NCBI RefSeq assembly: GCF_004135345.1
Contig: NZ_CP035495.1
Span: forward strand, 434,001-498,000
DNA length: 64,000 bases
Source: Xylanimonas allomyrinae
GTDB taxonomy: Bacteria > Actinomycetota > Actinomycetes > Actinomycetales > Cellulomonadaceae
Direction of reading: 5' to 3'
Of the stretch, positions 24,210 to 35,065 are shown one piece after another; positions within the stretch are counted from its first letter, which is position 1, and each line of letters begins with the position of its first letter. The position numbers were made by a program, and so were the translations under genes. Under the pieces are notes generated by a model, which saw only the letters and a list, made by a program, of their open reading frames with translations, was not told the origin of the DNA and did not search any database.

Positions 24210-25007
24210 GTGCGCATCGACGTCGTCACCGTCTTCCCCGACTACCTCGCGGCCCTCGACCTGTCGCTCATCGGCAAGGCGCGTCAGGCAGGACTGCTCG
24301 ACCTGCGCGTCCACGACCTGCGCGAATGGACCACCGACCGGCACCGGACGGTCGACGACACCCCGTTCGGCGGAGGCGCGGGCATGGTGATGCGGCCCGA
24401 CGTGTGGGGCTGCGCGATCGATGCCGTGCTGGACGGTGACCCCGCCGGGCACCTGGTGATCCCGACGCCGTCGGGTGAGGTGTTCACGCAGCGGCACGCC
24501 GAGGCGCTCGCCGCCGAGCAGCACCTGGTCGTCGCGTGCGGCCGCTACGAGGGGATCGACGCCCGCGTCGCCGAGCACTATCGCGCCGCGGGCCGGCGCG
24601 TGAGCGAGGTGTCCATCGGCGACTACGTGCTCAACGGGGGAGAGGTCGCGGCGCTCGTGCTCGTCGAGGCGGTCGGGCGGCTGCTTCCGGGCGTCGTCGG
24701 CAACCCCGAGTCGCTCGTCGAGGAGTCGCACGGAGCCGCCGGGCTCCTGGAGTACCCCGTCTACACCAAGCCGCCCGTGTGGGACGGGCTGGAGATCCCT
24801 GAGGTGCTGCTGTCGGGGCACCACGCGCGCATCGACCGCTGGCGGCGCGACCGTGCCCTGGAACGCACCGCCCAGCGGCGCCCCGACATGGTCGCGGCGC
24901 TCGACGTCGCGCGCCTCGACAAGCACGACAGGGCGCTGCTCGCCGACCTGGGCTGGGACGAGGTCGACGGCCGGCTTCGGCGCCGGCCGGGCGCTGTGGC
25001 AGAATAG
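24210..25007 (+). CDS. trmD: tRNA (guanine-37-N1) methyltransferase
   Basis: SPOUT methyltransferase that makes m1G37 and prevents +1 frameshifting. The 265-residue protein shows '[13 protein letters not shown]', '[28 protein letters not shown]', the knotted SAM site '[15 protein letters not shown]', '[31 protein letters not shown]' and '[30 protein letters not shown]'. GTG start. Directly follows rimM in the usual order. Confidence 0.97.
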   Translation: MRIDVVTVFPDYLAALDLSLIGKARQAGLLDLRVHDLREWTTDRHRTVDDTPFGGGAGMVMRPDVWGCAIDAVLDGDPAGHLVIPTPSGEVFTQRHAEALAAEQHLVVACGRYEGIDARVAEHYRAAGRRVSEVSIGDYVLNGGEVAALVLVEAVGRLLPGVVGNPESLVEESHGAAGLLEYPVYTKPPVWDGLEIPEVLLSGHHARIDRWRRDRALERTAQRRPDMVAALDVARLDKHDRALLADLGWDEVDGRLRRRPGAVAE

Positions 25008-25013
25008 GTCGGC

Positions 25014-25143
25014 GGTGCGCCCGCAGCCGGGCATCCGGCCTCTGCCACAGGGGAGACCCGAACGGGTTCGGGGCGCACCATGACAGCCATTCGCACCGAC
25101 CCGCGCTCCCGCGTGGGCCTGAGATGCGCCTGACCTGTGGCAG
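25014..25143 (+). promoter_or_regulatory. Candidate structured leader of rplS with interleaved stems and a 17-codon upstream ORF
   Basis: Two perfect stems interleave: GGTGCGCCC (25014-25022) with 25071-25079 (9 bp), and CTGCCACAGG (25042-25051) with 25134-25143 (10 bp). They cannot both form as a simple nested fold, so they make a pseudoknot or two competing states. The second stem ends next to the rplS Shine-Dalgarno. An ORF of 17 codons (25080-25133, '[17 protein letters not shown]') starts just after the first stem and stops one base before the last arm. Ribosomal leader regulation is plausible but unproved. Confidence 0.45.
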
Positions 25144-25158
25144 GCGGGGAGATTGACC

Positions 25159-25515
25159 ATGCACAAGCTCGACTTCGTCGACGCGGCGTCGCTGCGCACC
25201 GACATCCCGGACTTCCGCGCCGGTGACACCGTCAAGGTCAACGTCAAGGTCGTCGAGGGCAACCGCTCGCGCATCCAGGCGTTCCAGGGCGTCTGCATCG
25301 GCCGCTCGGGCGGCGGCGTCCGCGAGACGTTCACCGTCCGCAAGATCAGCTTCGGCGTCGGCGTGGAGCGCACGTTCCCGCTGCACGCCCCGACGATCGA
25401 CACGATCGAGCTCGTGACCCGCGGTGACGTGCGTCGCGCCAAGCTCTACTACCTGCGCTCGCTGCGCGGCAAGAAGGCGAAGATCAAGGAGAAGCGCGAG
25501 ACCCCGGCCAAGTGA
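25159..25515 (+). CDS. rplS: 50S ribosomal protein L19
   Basis: Large-subunit protein of 118 residues near the 30S-50S bridge. Canonical sequence: '[35 protein letters not shown]', '[25 protein letters not shown]' and '[21 protein letters not shown]'. I use the ATG at 25159 (GGGGAGA upstream); an in-frame TTG at 25153 is possible. Confidence 0.97.
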   Translation: MHKLDFVDAASLRTDIPDFRAGDTVKVNVKVVEGNRSRIQAFQGVCIGRSGGGVRETFTVRKISFGVGVERTFPLHAPTIDTIELVTRGDVRRAKLYYLRSLRGKKAKIKEKRETPAK

Positions 25516-25542
25516 GCCGGCGGCCTCTGGCCTCCGACGACG

Positions 25543-25573
25543 GCGGGCGGTCCCTCGACGAGGGGCCGCCCGC
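25543..25573 (+). terminator. 14-bp hairpin after rplS
   Basis: GCGGGCGGTCCCTC (25543-25556) pairs with 25560-25573 across a three-base loop with one G-U pair. The following bases are slightly T-rich. Confidence 0.75.
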
Positions 25574-25642
25574 TGCCGTTGTGGCAGGCCGGGGCTCGCA
25601 ACCTGCACGGCGTCGTCAGGCAACGGTGGGAGAGTGAGAACC

Positions 25643-26419
25643 GTGACAGAATCCGTCCCCGTGACACAGCCGCAGCCAGACCCCGAAAGCACGCCGATGC
25701 CGGCCCGCCCGGTGCGGTCCGCCGGGGTCTCCCGGCACCGGGCGCCGAAGAAGGGTCTGGGGCTGCTGCGCGAGACCGCCATCATCGTCGTGAGCGCGCT
25801 CGTGCTGTCCTGGCTGATCAAGTCTCTGCTCGTGCAGGCCTTCTTCATCCCGAGCGCGTCCATGGAGGACACGCTCGAGGTCGGCGACCGCGTCATGGTG
25901 TCGCGGCTCGTGCCGCGCGTGCTCGACCTGCACCGTGGCGACATCGTCGTCTTCCGTGACCCGGGCGGCTGGCTGCGGCCCTACGAGCCGCCGGACCACG
26001 GGCCGATAGGCAACGCGATCGGGCGCGGTCTGACCGCCGTCGGGCTGCTGCCCCAGGACACCGGCGAGCACCTCATCAAGCGCGTGATCGGTCTGCCCGG
26101 CGACCACGTGACCTGTTGCGACGCGGACGGCAAGATCGAGGTCAACGGCACCGCGATCACCGAGACGTCGTACATCAAGCCGGGCTCGATCCCCAGCCAG
26201 GTCCCGATCGACCAGACCGTGCCCGAGGGCATGCTGTTCGTCATGGGCGACAACCGGCAGGACTCGGCCGACTCGCGGTTCAACACCAGCAAGCCGGGTG
26301 GCGGGTTCGTCCCGATCGACAACGTCGTCGGGACGGCGTTCGCGACGGTGTGGCCGTTCGACCGCGCGACGTGGCACCGCAACCCCGGCTCGGTCTTCGA
26401 GCAGGTGCCCGAACCGTGA
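25643..26419 (+). CDS. lepB: Signal peptidase I
   Basis: Membrane serine protease that removes signal peptides. The 258-residue protein has a proline-rich cytoplasmic tail, one membrane helix (~45-65, '[25 protein letters not shown]'), the Ser box '[10 protein letters not shown]' (catalytic Ser 73), the Lys box '[11 protein letters not shown]' (Lys 146) and '[14 protein letters not shown]'. I chose the GTG at 25643, eight bases after GGGAGAG; GTGs at 25634 and 25661 are in frame. Stop overlaps the rnhB start (GTGA). Confidence 0.95.
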   Translation: MTESVPVTQPQPDPESTPMPARPVRSAGVSRHRAPKKGLGLLRETAIIVVSALVLSWLIKSLLVQAFFIPSASMEDTLEVGDRVMVSRLVPRVLDLHRGDIVVFRDPGGWLRPYEPPDHGPIGNAIGRGLTAVGLLPQDTGEHLIKRVIGLPGDHVTCCDADGKIEVNGTAITETSYIKPGSIPSQVPIDQTVPEGMLFVMGDNRQDSADSRFNTSKPGGGFVPIDNVVGTAFATVWPFDRATWHRNPGSVFEQVPEP

Positions 26420-27267
26420 CCTGCGAGCCAGCGGCAGTCGCGCCACGCGCCCAGCGCAGGCCGACGCCCCCGCGCCGCAGCGCGCCCACGGGCCGCAAGA
26501 CGCCCACGCTGCGCGCCGAGCGCGCGCTCGTGACCGGTGGCGCTCGCCTCGTCGCCGGCATGGACGAGGTCGGGCGAGGTGCGCTCGCCGGGCCGGTGAG
26601 CGTCGGCGTCGTCGTCGTAGACGCCGCCACGCGGACCGCGCCCAAGGGGCTGGCCGACTCCAAGCTGCTGACACCCGCGGCGCGTGAGGCGCTCGTGCCG
26701 CAGCTGCAGCGCTGGCCTGTCGCGTGGGCCGTCGGGCATGCGGGGCCCGCCGAGATCGACGCCCACGGCATCATCGCGGCGCTGCGGCTCGCCGGCCGGC
26801 GAGCGCTTGCGCAGGTGCGGCGCACGTGCGGCGACGTCGACGTGGTGCTGCTCGACGGGTCGCATGACTGGCTCTCGCGCGGTCAGGTCGACCTGTTCGA
26901 GGCGGCCGACCTCGACGTGGCGGGTGCGCCCGACGTCGACCCTGCGGTCCGCACGATGGTCAAGGCCGACCTGCAGTGCTCCTCTGTCGCCGCGGCGAGC
27001 GTGCTGGCCAAGGTGGAACGTGATCTGCTGCTGACGCGGCTCGCGCGCCAGTACCCCGCCTACGCGTGGGAGCAGAACAAGGGCTACGCCGCACCCGCGC
27101 ACGTCGCCGCGCTGCGTCGGCACGGCACGACGCCGCAGCACCGCCGCTCGTGGAACCTGCGCGCGATCGCGGGAGACCCTGCCGAGCCCACCGGCTTCGC
27201 GGAGGCGTTCGCCCAGAGCCTTGACCTGCCCGCCGACGTGCCCGTCCGGGCGGACCTGCGAGGATGA
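26416..27267 (+). CDS. rnhB: Ribonuclease HII
   Basis: Removes ribonucleotides from DNA. After a ~40-residue basic/proline tail, the core has '[22 protein letters not shown]' (catalytic Asp 50 and Glu 51), '[15 protein letters not shown]', '[11 protein letters not shown]' and '[22 protein letters not shown]' with the later acidic residues. GTG start at 26416 overlaps the lepB stop by GTGA, giving 283 residues. Confidence 0.95.
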   Translation: MTCEPAAVAPRAQRRPTPPRRSAPTGRKTPTLRAERALVTGGARLVAGMDEVGRGALAGPVSVGVVVVDAATRTAPKGLADSKLLTPAAREALVPQLQRWPVAWAVGHAGPAEIDAHGIIAALRLAGRRALAQVRRTCGDVDVVLLDGSHDWLSRGQVDLFEAADLDVAGAPDVDPAVRTMVKADLQCSSVAAASVLAKVERDLLLTRLARQYPAYAWEQNKGYAAPAHVAALRRHGTTPQHRRSWNLRAIAGDPAEPTGFAEAFAQSLDLPADVPVRADLRG

Positions 27268-27271
27268 CACC

Positions 27272-27571
27272 GTGAGCGCCGAAGACCTCGAGAACTACGA
27301 GACGGAGATGGAGCTCGCCCTGTATCGCGAGTATCGCGACGTGGTGGGGCTGTTCTCCTACGTGGTGGAGACCGAGCGGAGGTTCTATCTCGCCAACCAG
27401 GTGGACCTGCAGGTGCGGTCGGCCGCGGGCGAGGTGTACTTCGAGCTGCGGCTAGGGGACGCGTGGGTCTGGGACGTCTACCGTTCCGCGCGGTTCGTGA
27501 AGTCGGTGCGTGTGGTCACTTTCAAGGACGTCAACGTCGAGGAGCTGGCCAAGGCCGACCTCGCGCTGTGA
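27272..27571 (+). CDS. DUF2469 family protein
   Basis: A 99-residue protein starting 'MSAEDLENYETEMELALYREYRDVVGLFSYVVETERRFYLANQVDL' and ending in 'RVVTFKDVNVEELAKADL', nearly invariant across actinobacteria (M. tuberculosis Rv2901c is a member). It always sits next to rnhB. The function is not known; its strong conservation and location suggest a role in nucleic-acid or ribosome metabolism, which is inference only. Confidence 0.9.
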   Translation: MSAEDLENYETEMELALYREYRDVVGLFSYVVETERRFYLANQVDLQVRSAAGEVYFELRLGDAWVWDVYRSARFVKSVRVVTFKDVNVEELAKADLAL

Positions 27572-27737
27572 CCGCCACAGCCGGGGCGCTCGTCCTGGCG
27601 TGTGCTGGCGTCGCACGCAGCCGTGCGGCGGCGACCCGGCGGGAGCCCCGGCCCCGCGTGGTCTGTGCACAGGCCGCTCCGTCCGGGCGTCGCTCCGCGC
27701 GGCCCGTCCGCGACGCTTCCGCCCGGAGGTGGTCGCG

Positions 27738-28105
27738 ATGGCGGCGAAGGACGACGTGGGACGGCGAGGCGAGCAGGTCGCCGCGCAGGCCCTCATGGAC
27801 GAGGGGTACGAGCTGCTCGCGCGCAACTGGCGCGGGCACGGTGGCGAGCTGGACCTGGTGGCGCTCGACGGCACGACGCTCGTCGCCGTCGAGGTCAAGA
27901 CGCGCAGCAGCGCACGGTTCGGCCACCCCGCCGAGGCGGTGACGCCGGCCAAGCTCGCGCGGCTGCGGCGACTGACCGGGCAGTGGCTCGCCGAGCACGG
28001 CGGCGGGACGAGGCCGCGGTACCGCGACGTGCGGATCGACGTCGTCGCCGTGACCCTGCGCAGCACGGGACCAGACCGGGTCGAGCTGCTGCAGGGGGTG
28101 TGCTG

Positions 28106-28106
<1 letters not shown>
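27738..28106 (+). CDS. yraN: YraN/UPF0102 family endonuclease-like protein
   Basis: A 122-residue protein with the restriction-endonuclease-like core 'GRRGEQVAAQALMDEGYELLARNWRGHGGELDLVALDG...LVAVEVKTRSS', where E, D and ExK match the PD-(D/E)xK layout. Family role uncertain, often linked to recombination. GGAGGTGG precedes the ATG. The stop overlaps the comM start (TGATG). About 165 bases before it hold no gene I can support. Confidence 0.9.
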
Positions 28107-29631
<1,525 letters not shown>

Positions 29632-29635
<4 letters not shown>

Positions 29636-30792
29636 CCGCCCTCGCCTTCGACGCCGACGACCCGGCCCTCGCCGCCGCAGCGTGGAGCCGCATCGCCGAG
29701 CCAGGCGACGAGACGGCCGGTGCGCTCGTCGCGCACCTGGGCGCACCCGGGGCGCTGGCATGGCTGCTCGAGCAGCACGCCGCCGGGGCGACGGGGCAGA
29801 AGGGTCTCGCGCGGGCGCTCGCATCGGGCGTCGCGCGGTGGTCCACACGCCTCGACGGCCTCGACCCGCGCCGCGAGCTCCAGGTGATCGAGCGCGCCGG
29901 TGGCACGCTGCTGCTGCCCCAGGACGAGCGCTGGCCGCGCGGCCTCGACGCGTTGGGCGCGGCCGCGCCGTTCGCCCTGTGGGTGCGCGGCGACGCCGAC
30001 CTCGCCGGGGCGTGCCGCAGGTCGGTCGCCGTCGTCGGGGCACGCGCATCGACGTCGTACGGCGAGCACGTGACGGCGCAGCTCGCCGCGGGTCTCGTGG
30101 ACCGTGGGTTCACTGTGGTGTCGGGCGGGGCCTACGGGATCGACGCGGTCGCGCATCGCGCGGCGCTGCTCGCGGCCGGCACGACCGTCGCGGTGATGGC
30201 CGGGGGAGTCGATCGCTTCTACCCCCAGGGAAACCACGACCTGCTGCGCCGTGTCGCCGAGTCGGGGGCGGTGGTGGCCGAGGTCCCGCCCGGGTCGTCG
30301 CCCTTCCGGCAGAGGTTCCTGGCCCGGAACAGGCTGATCGCCGCCATGACCGCCGCGACCGTGGTGGTCGAGGCGGCGTGGCGGTCGGGTGCGCTCTCGA
30401 CGGCCCGGCGTGCCGCCGACCTGCTGCGACCCGTCGGCGCGGTCCCCGGCCCGGTCACCTCCATGGCGTCCGGTGGGTGCCATCTGCTCCTGCGCGACGG
30501 CGTCGCGACCTGCGTGACCGATGCCGCTGAGGTCGCCGAGCTCGCCGGGGCGGCGGGGGACGACGCCGCACGGGCCCCGGTGGGAGCGGCGTCGGTGGCG
30601 GACGGACTGGACGAGGCCGCCCGAGCCGTGCTCGACGCCTTGCCCGCCCGCGCGAGCGCCGAGGCCGGGTCACTTGCCCGGGTCGCAGGGCGGTCCCTGC
30701 CCGAGGTGCTCGGTGCGCTGGGCGTGCTCGAGCTGCGGGGCCTGGTCGCGGCGGACGGTGCCCGGTGGCGTCGAGCGCTGGGGCGCCGGTGA
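29632..30792 (+). CDS. dprA: DNA-processing protein DprA
   Basis: Loads RecA on incoming single-stranded DNA. The 386-residue protein has a Rossmann-like core 'SVAVVGARASTSYGEHVTAQLAAGLVDRGFTVVSGGAYGIDAVAHRAAL', 'GGVDRFYPQGNHDLLRRV' and 'RFLARNRLIAAMTAATVVVEA', then a winged-helix-like C-terminus ('LDALPARASAEAGSLARVAG'). ATGA overlap with comM. No other competence genes are in the window. Confidence 0.95.
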
Positions 30793-30899
30793 GCACCGTC
30801 GTCGGAGGCGGGGCGCCGCGTCGCGTTCTCGCTGCCGATCGGCGCGCACGGGCCGGCGACACGCGGGCCCGTAGGCCGGGGCCCCGGGCTCGGCGCGGG

Positions 30900-30905
30900 C
30901 ACACT
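30900..30905 (+). promoter_or_regulatory. -10 element of a leaderless promoter (xerC)
   Basis: CACACT ends six bases before the ATG at 30912, with no Shine-Dalgarno. Confidence 0.35.
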
Positions 30906-30911
30906 GGCCGC

Positions 30912-31898
30912 ATGGCCCCGACACCTCAGGGAGCGCAGCGCATCGTAGCCGCGGCGCTCCGCGTCGCCGACCCGCCGCTGCCGGCGGCGCTGGCTGAGGC
31001 GGTCGCGAGCTTCGGGGGGCACCTCGACGCACAGCGGGGGCACTCCGCGCACACGCGGCGAGCGTACGTCGCGGACGTGACGGGCATGCTGCGCTACGCG
31101 GTCCGGCACGGGGCCCGCAGCCTCGACGACGTGCAGCTCCCGCTGCTGCGCGGCTGGCTCGGTGCGCAGGCCGACCGCGGCCTGTCCCGTGCCACGCTGG
31201 CGCGCCGGGGAGCGGCCGCCCGTGCGTTCTTGCGGTGGGCGCACCATTCCGGGCTGATCGCGAGCGACCCGTCGGTCCGGCTGGCGAGCCCGAAGGTGCC
31301 GCGCGTGCTGCCGACGGTGCTCACGGCCGAGGCCGCCGCCCGGCTGCTCGACACCGCGCGGGACGACGCACTGGCCACCGCGGGCGACGAGCGGCCGGCA
31401 GCGTTGCGCTCCTGGGCGGCAGCGGAGCTGCTCTACGGTTCGGGCGTTCGCGTCGGCGAGCTGGTCGCCGTCGACGTGCCGGACGTGGACGTGGGCGAAC
31501 GGCTCGTGCGCGTGCTCGGCAAGGGCGGAAAGGAGCGGGTGGTGCCGTTCGGCGTCCCGGCCGCGCGCGCGCTGACCGCGTGGCTCGAGGAAGGCCGGCC
31601 CCAGCTCGCGTCGGCCGACGCAGGGCTCGCGCTGCTCGTGGGTGACCGCGGCGGCCGCTGGGGTCAGCGCCAGGCCAGGGATGCGGTGCACCGGCTCGCC
31701 GCGCGTGCCGGCGTCGACGACGTCGCCCCGCACGCCCTGCGCCACTCGGCTGCGACGCACCTGCTCCAGGGCGGTTCGGACCTTCGCAGCGTCCAGGAGG
31801 TGCTCGGGCACTCCGACCTCGCCACGACGCAGCGCTACACGCACGTCGACGCCGAGCGGCTGCGCGCGGTCTACACGCAGGCGTTCCCGCGCGCGTGA
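30912..31898 (+). CDS. xerC: Tyrosine recombinase XerC
   Basis: Resolves chromosome dimers at dif with XerD. The 328-residue protein has the SAM-like N-terminal domain ('FGGHLDAQRGHSAHTRRAYVADVTGMLRYA') and the catalytic domain with Arg in 'LLYGSGVRVGELV', Lys in 'LGKGGKERVVPFG', 'HALRHSAATHLLQGGSDLRSVQEVLGHSDLATTQRYTHV' and nucleophile Tyr 309. Following dprA, as in other actinobacteria, supports the chromosomal XerC rather than a phage integrase. Confidence 0.93.
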   Translation: MAPTPQGAQRIVAAALRVADPPLPAALAEAVASFGGHLDAQRGHSAHTRRAYVADVTGMLRYAVRHGARSLDDVQLPLLRGWLGAQADRGLSRATLARRGAAARAFLRWAHHSGLIASDPSVRLASPKVPRVLPTVLTAEAAARLLDTARDDALATAGDERPAALRSWAAAELLYGSGVRVGELVAVDVPDVDVGERLVRVLGKGGKERVVPFGVPAARALTAWLEEGRPQLASADAGLALLVGDRGGRWGQRQARDAVHRLAARAGVDDVAPHALRHSAATHLLQGGSDLRSVQEVLGHSDLATTQRYTHVDAERLRAVYTQAFPRA

Positions 31899-31906
31899 GC
31901 GCGCGC

Positions 31907-31935
31907 CCGGCCTGCGCGGAACCCCGCAAGGCCGG
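31907..31935 (+). terminator. Hairpin between convergent xerC and the LytM peptidase
   Basis: CCGGCCT (31907-31913) pairs with AGGCCGG (31929-31935), extended by an imperfect inner GCG/CGC stem. Confidence 0.5.
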
Positions 31936-32045
31936 ATCCCCAGGGCAGGCGTTCCCTCGCGCGCGAGCTCGGGTGCCGGGCCCGCACGGGGGCCTCGCCC
32001 GCGACGTCGGGCGCCTCGTGCCGTTGCGCGGCCGGACGGCAGGGC

Positions 32046-32663
32046 TCAACGTGGCGGGAGAAGGACGATCGGGGCAGCCGTCCCCAGCAGGGACAGCGGG
32101 TCGAGGTACATCTCGCCACGCCGCACCCCCCAGTGCACGCATCTGTCGCCACCGTGCGCGGGTGGTGGCGCGGGTGGCAGCGCGGGTGGCTGCGCGGGTG
32201 GCAGCGCGGCGCAATGATCGGGGTTCGCCTCGTCGCCGGGAGTCGCCTCCAGAGTCCCGACCGGCTCGCCTGCCGCGACCTCCGTCCCGCGCGCGACGGA
32301 CGCCGCCACGGGCTCGAGCGAGGAGCGCAGTCCGTCCGTGTGCGTCACGACGACGACGGGCTTGCCCGCGACTGCTCCCGCGAACGTGACCACGCCCCCG
32401 CTGGGAGCGACGACGGTGGCGCCCGGTGCCGCCCACAGGTCGACACCCCGGTGCCCCGGCTCCCAGTCGCGCGCGGGCGGGTCGAACCGGCGAGCCACCG
32501 GCCCTGGTACGGGCGGGACGTAGGCACGGGACTCCGTGGCGGCCGTGACGTGCGAGGCGGGGGCCGCGGTCGGGACCGGCAGCCCTCGCGGCCCTGGCGT
32601 GAGTACGAGCGCCGGCAGCATCGCGGCCGCGACGGCACGGTGTCTCAGGATGGGTCGCTCCAT
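32046..32663 (-). CDS. Secreted M23 (LytM) family peptidase with a proline-repeat insert
   Basis: A 205-residue protein with an N-terminal signal peptide-like helix ('RAVAAAMLPALVLTPG') and a LytM domain: 'GHRGVDL' (His 71, Asp 75), 'GATVVAPSGGVVTFAG' and 'CVHWGVRRGEMYLDPL' (His 177), the metal set of M23 peptidoglycan hydrolases. Between Cys 151 and Cys 175 an x-P-P-A repeat of ~18 residues is inserted, coded by a 12-bp tandem repeat. The two cysteines may form a disulfide around this loop. It faces xerC and diverges from rpsB, like Rv2891 in M. tuberculosis. Confidence 0.88.
   Translation of the reverse strand: MERPILRHRAVAAAMLPALVLTPGPRGLPVPTAAPASHVTAATESRAYVPPVPGPVARRFDPPARDWEPGHRGVDLWAAPGATVVAPSGGVVTFAGAVAGKPVVVVTHTDGLRSSLEPVAASVARGTEVAAGEPVGTLEATPGDEANPDHCAALPPAQPPALPPAPPPAHGGDRCVHWGVRRGEMYLDPLSLLGTAAPIVLLPPR
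32155..32210. repeat. Imperfect 12-bp tandem repeat (CGCGGGTGGCAG-like, about four units)
   Basis: Units read CGCGGGTGGCAG / CGCGGGTGGCTG with small changes. In the minus frame each codes for x-Pro-Pro-Ala inside the LytM protein. Multiples of 12 keep the frame, so copy number can vary without breaking the gene. Confidence 0.8.
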
Positions 32664-32831
32664 GGCGGCATGCTCCCGCCCGGTCGGCCGGCCTTCGACG
32701 GGCCGGTGCTCGCCTGTGCGCCGGCGACGGGTGCGCGCGCCTGTGGGCCGGCTCGGTCGCACGGTCGCCCACAAGGCGACGGGTGGCGCTCGACTCAGCC
32801 GATCCGGGCGTCGGGCGCGGACCGCGTCGGG

Positions 32832-33154
32832 TAGACTCACCGCGGCGATCGGAACGCTCACACCCTCACCTCCACCTCGGGCGGCCTCACGGCCGGTCCG
32901 GCGGTGCGGGAGCGGTGTGCCCGCCCGGTCGACCTCGCGCGTCACGGAGCACCTGTGCCGGCCCCTCGGGGCGACGGGTGCGACCGGCACGGCAGCGGTC
33001 CGCAGGCCCTCGGGGCGTGCGGTGCCGGGCTGGGTGACGCCAGGGGTGCCGCCTCCCGGCGGACACCGACAACCGAGATTCGCTCGGCCAGAGGCCGAGC
33101 ACGATGCGCGCGTCGCCCCGGAGGATCCGGGCCCGCGCGGTGAAAGGACCAGTC
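32832..33154 (+). promoter_or_regulatory. rpsB promoter (-10 at 32832-32837) and ~310-nt untranslated leader
   Basis: TAGACT at 32832 predicts a start near 32844, leaving about 310 bases before rpsB. Part of the 491-base gap from 32664 to 33154, it holds no convincing ORF. It is rich in G/C hairpins, for example CTCGGCC-aga-GGCCGAG at 33083-33099. The length and structure make autoregulation by S2 or a similar signal possible; I recognise no named RNA family. Confidence 0.4.
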
Positions 33155-34114
33155 ATGGCCGTCGTGACCATGCGCCAGCTCCTCGAGAGCGGTGTCCACT
33201 TCGGGCACCAGACCCGCCGTTGGAACCCGAAGATGAAGCGCTTCATCTTCACCGAGCGCAACGGCATCTACATCGTCGACCTTCAGCAGTCGCTGACCTA
33301 CATCGACAACGCCTACGACTTCGTCAAGGAGACCGTCGCCCACGGCGGCTCGATCCTGTTCGTCGGCACGAAGAAGCAGGCTCAGGAGCCCGTGGCCGAG
33401 CAGGCCTCGCGCGTCGGCATGCCCTACGTGAACCACCGTTGGCTCGGCGGCATGCTCACCAACTTCTCGACGGTGCACAAGCGCCTCCAGCGCCTCAAGG
33501 AGCTTGAGGAGATCAACTTCGACGACGTCGCCGGCTCCGGCCTGACGAAGAAGGAGCTGCTGGTCCTGCGCCGCGAGAAGGACAAGCTCGCGCGCACGCT
33601 GGGCGGCATCCGCGACATGGCCAAGGTCCCGTCGGCCGTGTGGATCGTCGACACCAACAAGGAGCACCTCGCCGTCGACGAGGCGCGCAAGCTCAACATC
33701 CCGGTCGTCGCGATCCTTGACACCAACTGCGACCCCGACGTCGTGGACTACGCGATCCCCGGCAACGACGACGCGATCCGCTCGGTCACGCTCCTGACCC
33801 GCGTGGTGGCCGACGCCGTCGCCGAGGGCCTGCTGCAGCGCCACTCGGGCAAGACCGCCGCCGCCGAGGGCGAGGCCGAGCCGCTGGCCGAGTGGGAGCG
33901 CGAGCTCCTCGCTGGTGCCGAGGCTGCCGCCCCGGCCGCTGAGGCTCCTGCTGCCGAGGCTCCCGCCGCTGCGGCACCCGCCGAGGCCCCCGTCGCCGAG
34001 GCTGCCGCCGAGGCCCCCGTCGCCGAGGCTGCCGCCGAGGTCGAGGCCCCTGTCGCCGAGGCCCCCGCCGAGGTCGAGGCCCCCACGGCCGAGGCCGAGA
34101 CGAAGTCCGAGTGA
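33155..34114 (+). CDS. rpsB: 30S ribosomal protein S2
   Basis: A 319-residue S2. The core is canonical ('[46 protein letters not shown]', '[16 protein letters not shown]', '[37 protein letters not shown]'). The last ~80 residues are a repetitive Ala/Glu/Pro/Val tail ('[22 protein letters not shown]'), typical of actinobacterial S2. ATG at 33155 after GAAAGGA. Confidence 0.97.
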   Translation: MAVVTMRQLLESGVHFGHQTRRWNPKMKRFIFTERNGIYIVDLQQSLTYIDNAYDFVKETVAHGGSILFVGTKKQAQEPVAEQASRVGMPYVNHRWLGGMLTNFSTVHKRLQRLKELEEINFDDVAGSGLTKKELLVLRREKDKLARTLGGIRDMAKVPSAVWIVDTNKEHLAVDEARKLNIPVVAILDTNCDPDVVDYAIPGNDDAIRSVTLLTRVVADAVAEGLLQRHSGKTAAAEGEAEPLAEWERELLAGAEAAAPAAEAPAAEAPAAAAPAEAPVAEAAAEAPVAEAAAEVEAPVAEAPAEVEAPTAEAETKSE

Positions 34115-34121
34115 GGTGACG

Positions 34122-34150
34122 CGGGCCGGAGCTCACAAGGCTCCGGCCCG
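34122..34150 (+). terminator. 11-bp hairpin between rpsB and tsf
   Basis: CGGGCCGGAGC (34122-34132) pairs perfectly with 34140-34150 across a seven-base loop. It lies inside the usual rpsB-tsf operon, so it may act as a partial terminator or a processing/stability element. Confidence 0.6.
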
Positions 34151-34210
34151 CGCACTGCCCGTCCCGCGCGTATCCACGCGTCAGCACTTCAGACACGAAG
34201 GACAGCCACC

Positions 34211-35059
34211 ATGGCGAACTACACCATCCAGGACATCAAGGACCTGCGCGCGCTCACCGGCGCCGGCATGACCGACGTCAAGAAGGCCCTCGACGAGGCT
34301 GAAGGCGACCAGCAGAAGGCGATCGAGCTCATCCGCAAGCGCGGTCTCGCCAAGGCCGCCAAGCGCGAGGGCAACGCGACCTCCGAGGGCCTCGTCGCCA
34401 TCCACGTGGACGACGTCGCCGCCGGCCAGGTCGCGACCATGATCGAGCTCAACGCCGAGACCGACTTCGTCGTCAAGAACGAGAAGTTCGTCGCGCTCGC
34501 GGACCAGGTGCTGGCCGCTGTCGCCGCCGCAGGTGCCGCCGACGCCGAGGCCGCGCTCGCCGCGCCCGTCGGCGGAGAGACCGTCGCCGACCTCATCGCC
34601 GCCGCGGCCGGCACGCTCGGCGAGAAGATCGTCCTGGCCCGCGTCGCTCGCGTCGAGGGTCCCAAGGTCACGACCTACCTGCACCGCACCGCCAAGGACC
34701 TGCCGCCGAGCATCGGCGTCGTCGTCGTCACCACGACGTCCGGCGAGGCCGTCGAGGCTGCGGCAAAGGACGTCGCCCAGCACGTCGCGGCCATGGCGCC
34801 CCGGTACCTCACGCGCGAGGACGTGCCCGCCGACGTCGTCGACAAGGAGCGCGAGATCGCCCGCGAGCTGTCGATCGCCGAGGGCAAGCCCGAGGCTGCG
34901 CTGCCGAAGATCGTCGAGGGTCGCCTGGGCGGGTTCTTCAAGGAGAACGTGCTCCTCGAGCAGCCCCTCGCCAAGGATACGAAGACGACGGTGGCCAAGC
35001 ACGTCGAGGCAGCAGGCGGGGAGCTCGCGACCTTCGTGCGCTTCCGCGTCGGCAACTGA
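34211..35059 (+). CDS. tsf: Elongation factor Ts
   Basis: Nucleotide exchange factor for EF-Tu. The 282-residue protein has the UBA-like N-terminus with 'LRALTGAGMTDVKKALDEAEGD', the EF-Tu-contact motif 'ETDFVVKNEKF' and both core subdomains ('RVEGPKVTTYLHR', 'HVAAMAPRYLTREDVPADVVDKEREIARE'). AAGGA precedes the ATG. Confidence 0.97.
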   Translation: MANYTIQDIKDLRALTGAGMTDVKKALDEAEGDQQKAIELIRKRGLAKAAKREGNATSEGLVAIHVDDVAAGQVATMIELNAETDFVVKNEKFVALADQVLAAVAAAGAADAEAALAAPVGGETVADLIAAAAGTLGEKIVLARVARVEGPKVTTYLHRTAKDLPPSIGVVVVTTTSGEAVEAAAKDVAQHVAAMAPRYLTREDVPADVVDKEREIARELSIAEGKPEAALPKIVEGRLGGFFKENVLLEQPLAKDTKTTVAKHVEAAGGELATFVRFRVGN

Positions 35060-35065
35060 CGTACC

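Noticed and set aside
30912-31898. xerC as a phage or integrative-element integrase
   Set aside because: Its position after dprA is the standard chromosomal one, and no attachment repeats, phage genes or composition change flank it.
32155-32210. Tandem repeats taken as a CRISPR array
   Set aside because: Units are 12 bp with no spacers and lie in frame within a peptidase gene.
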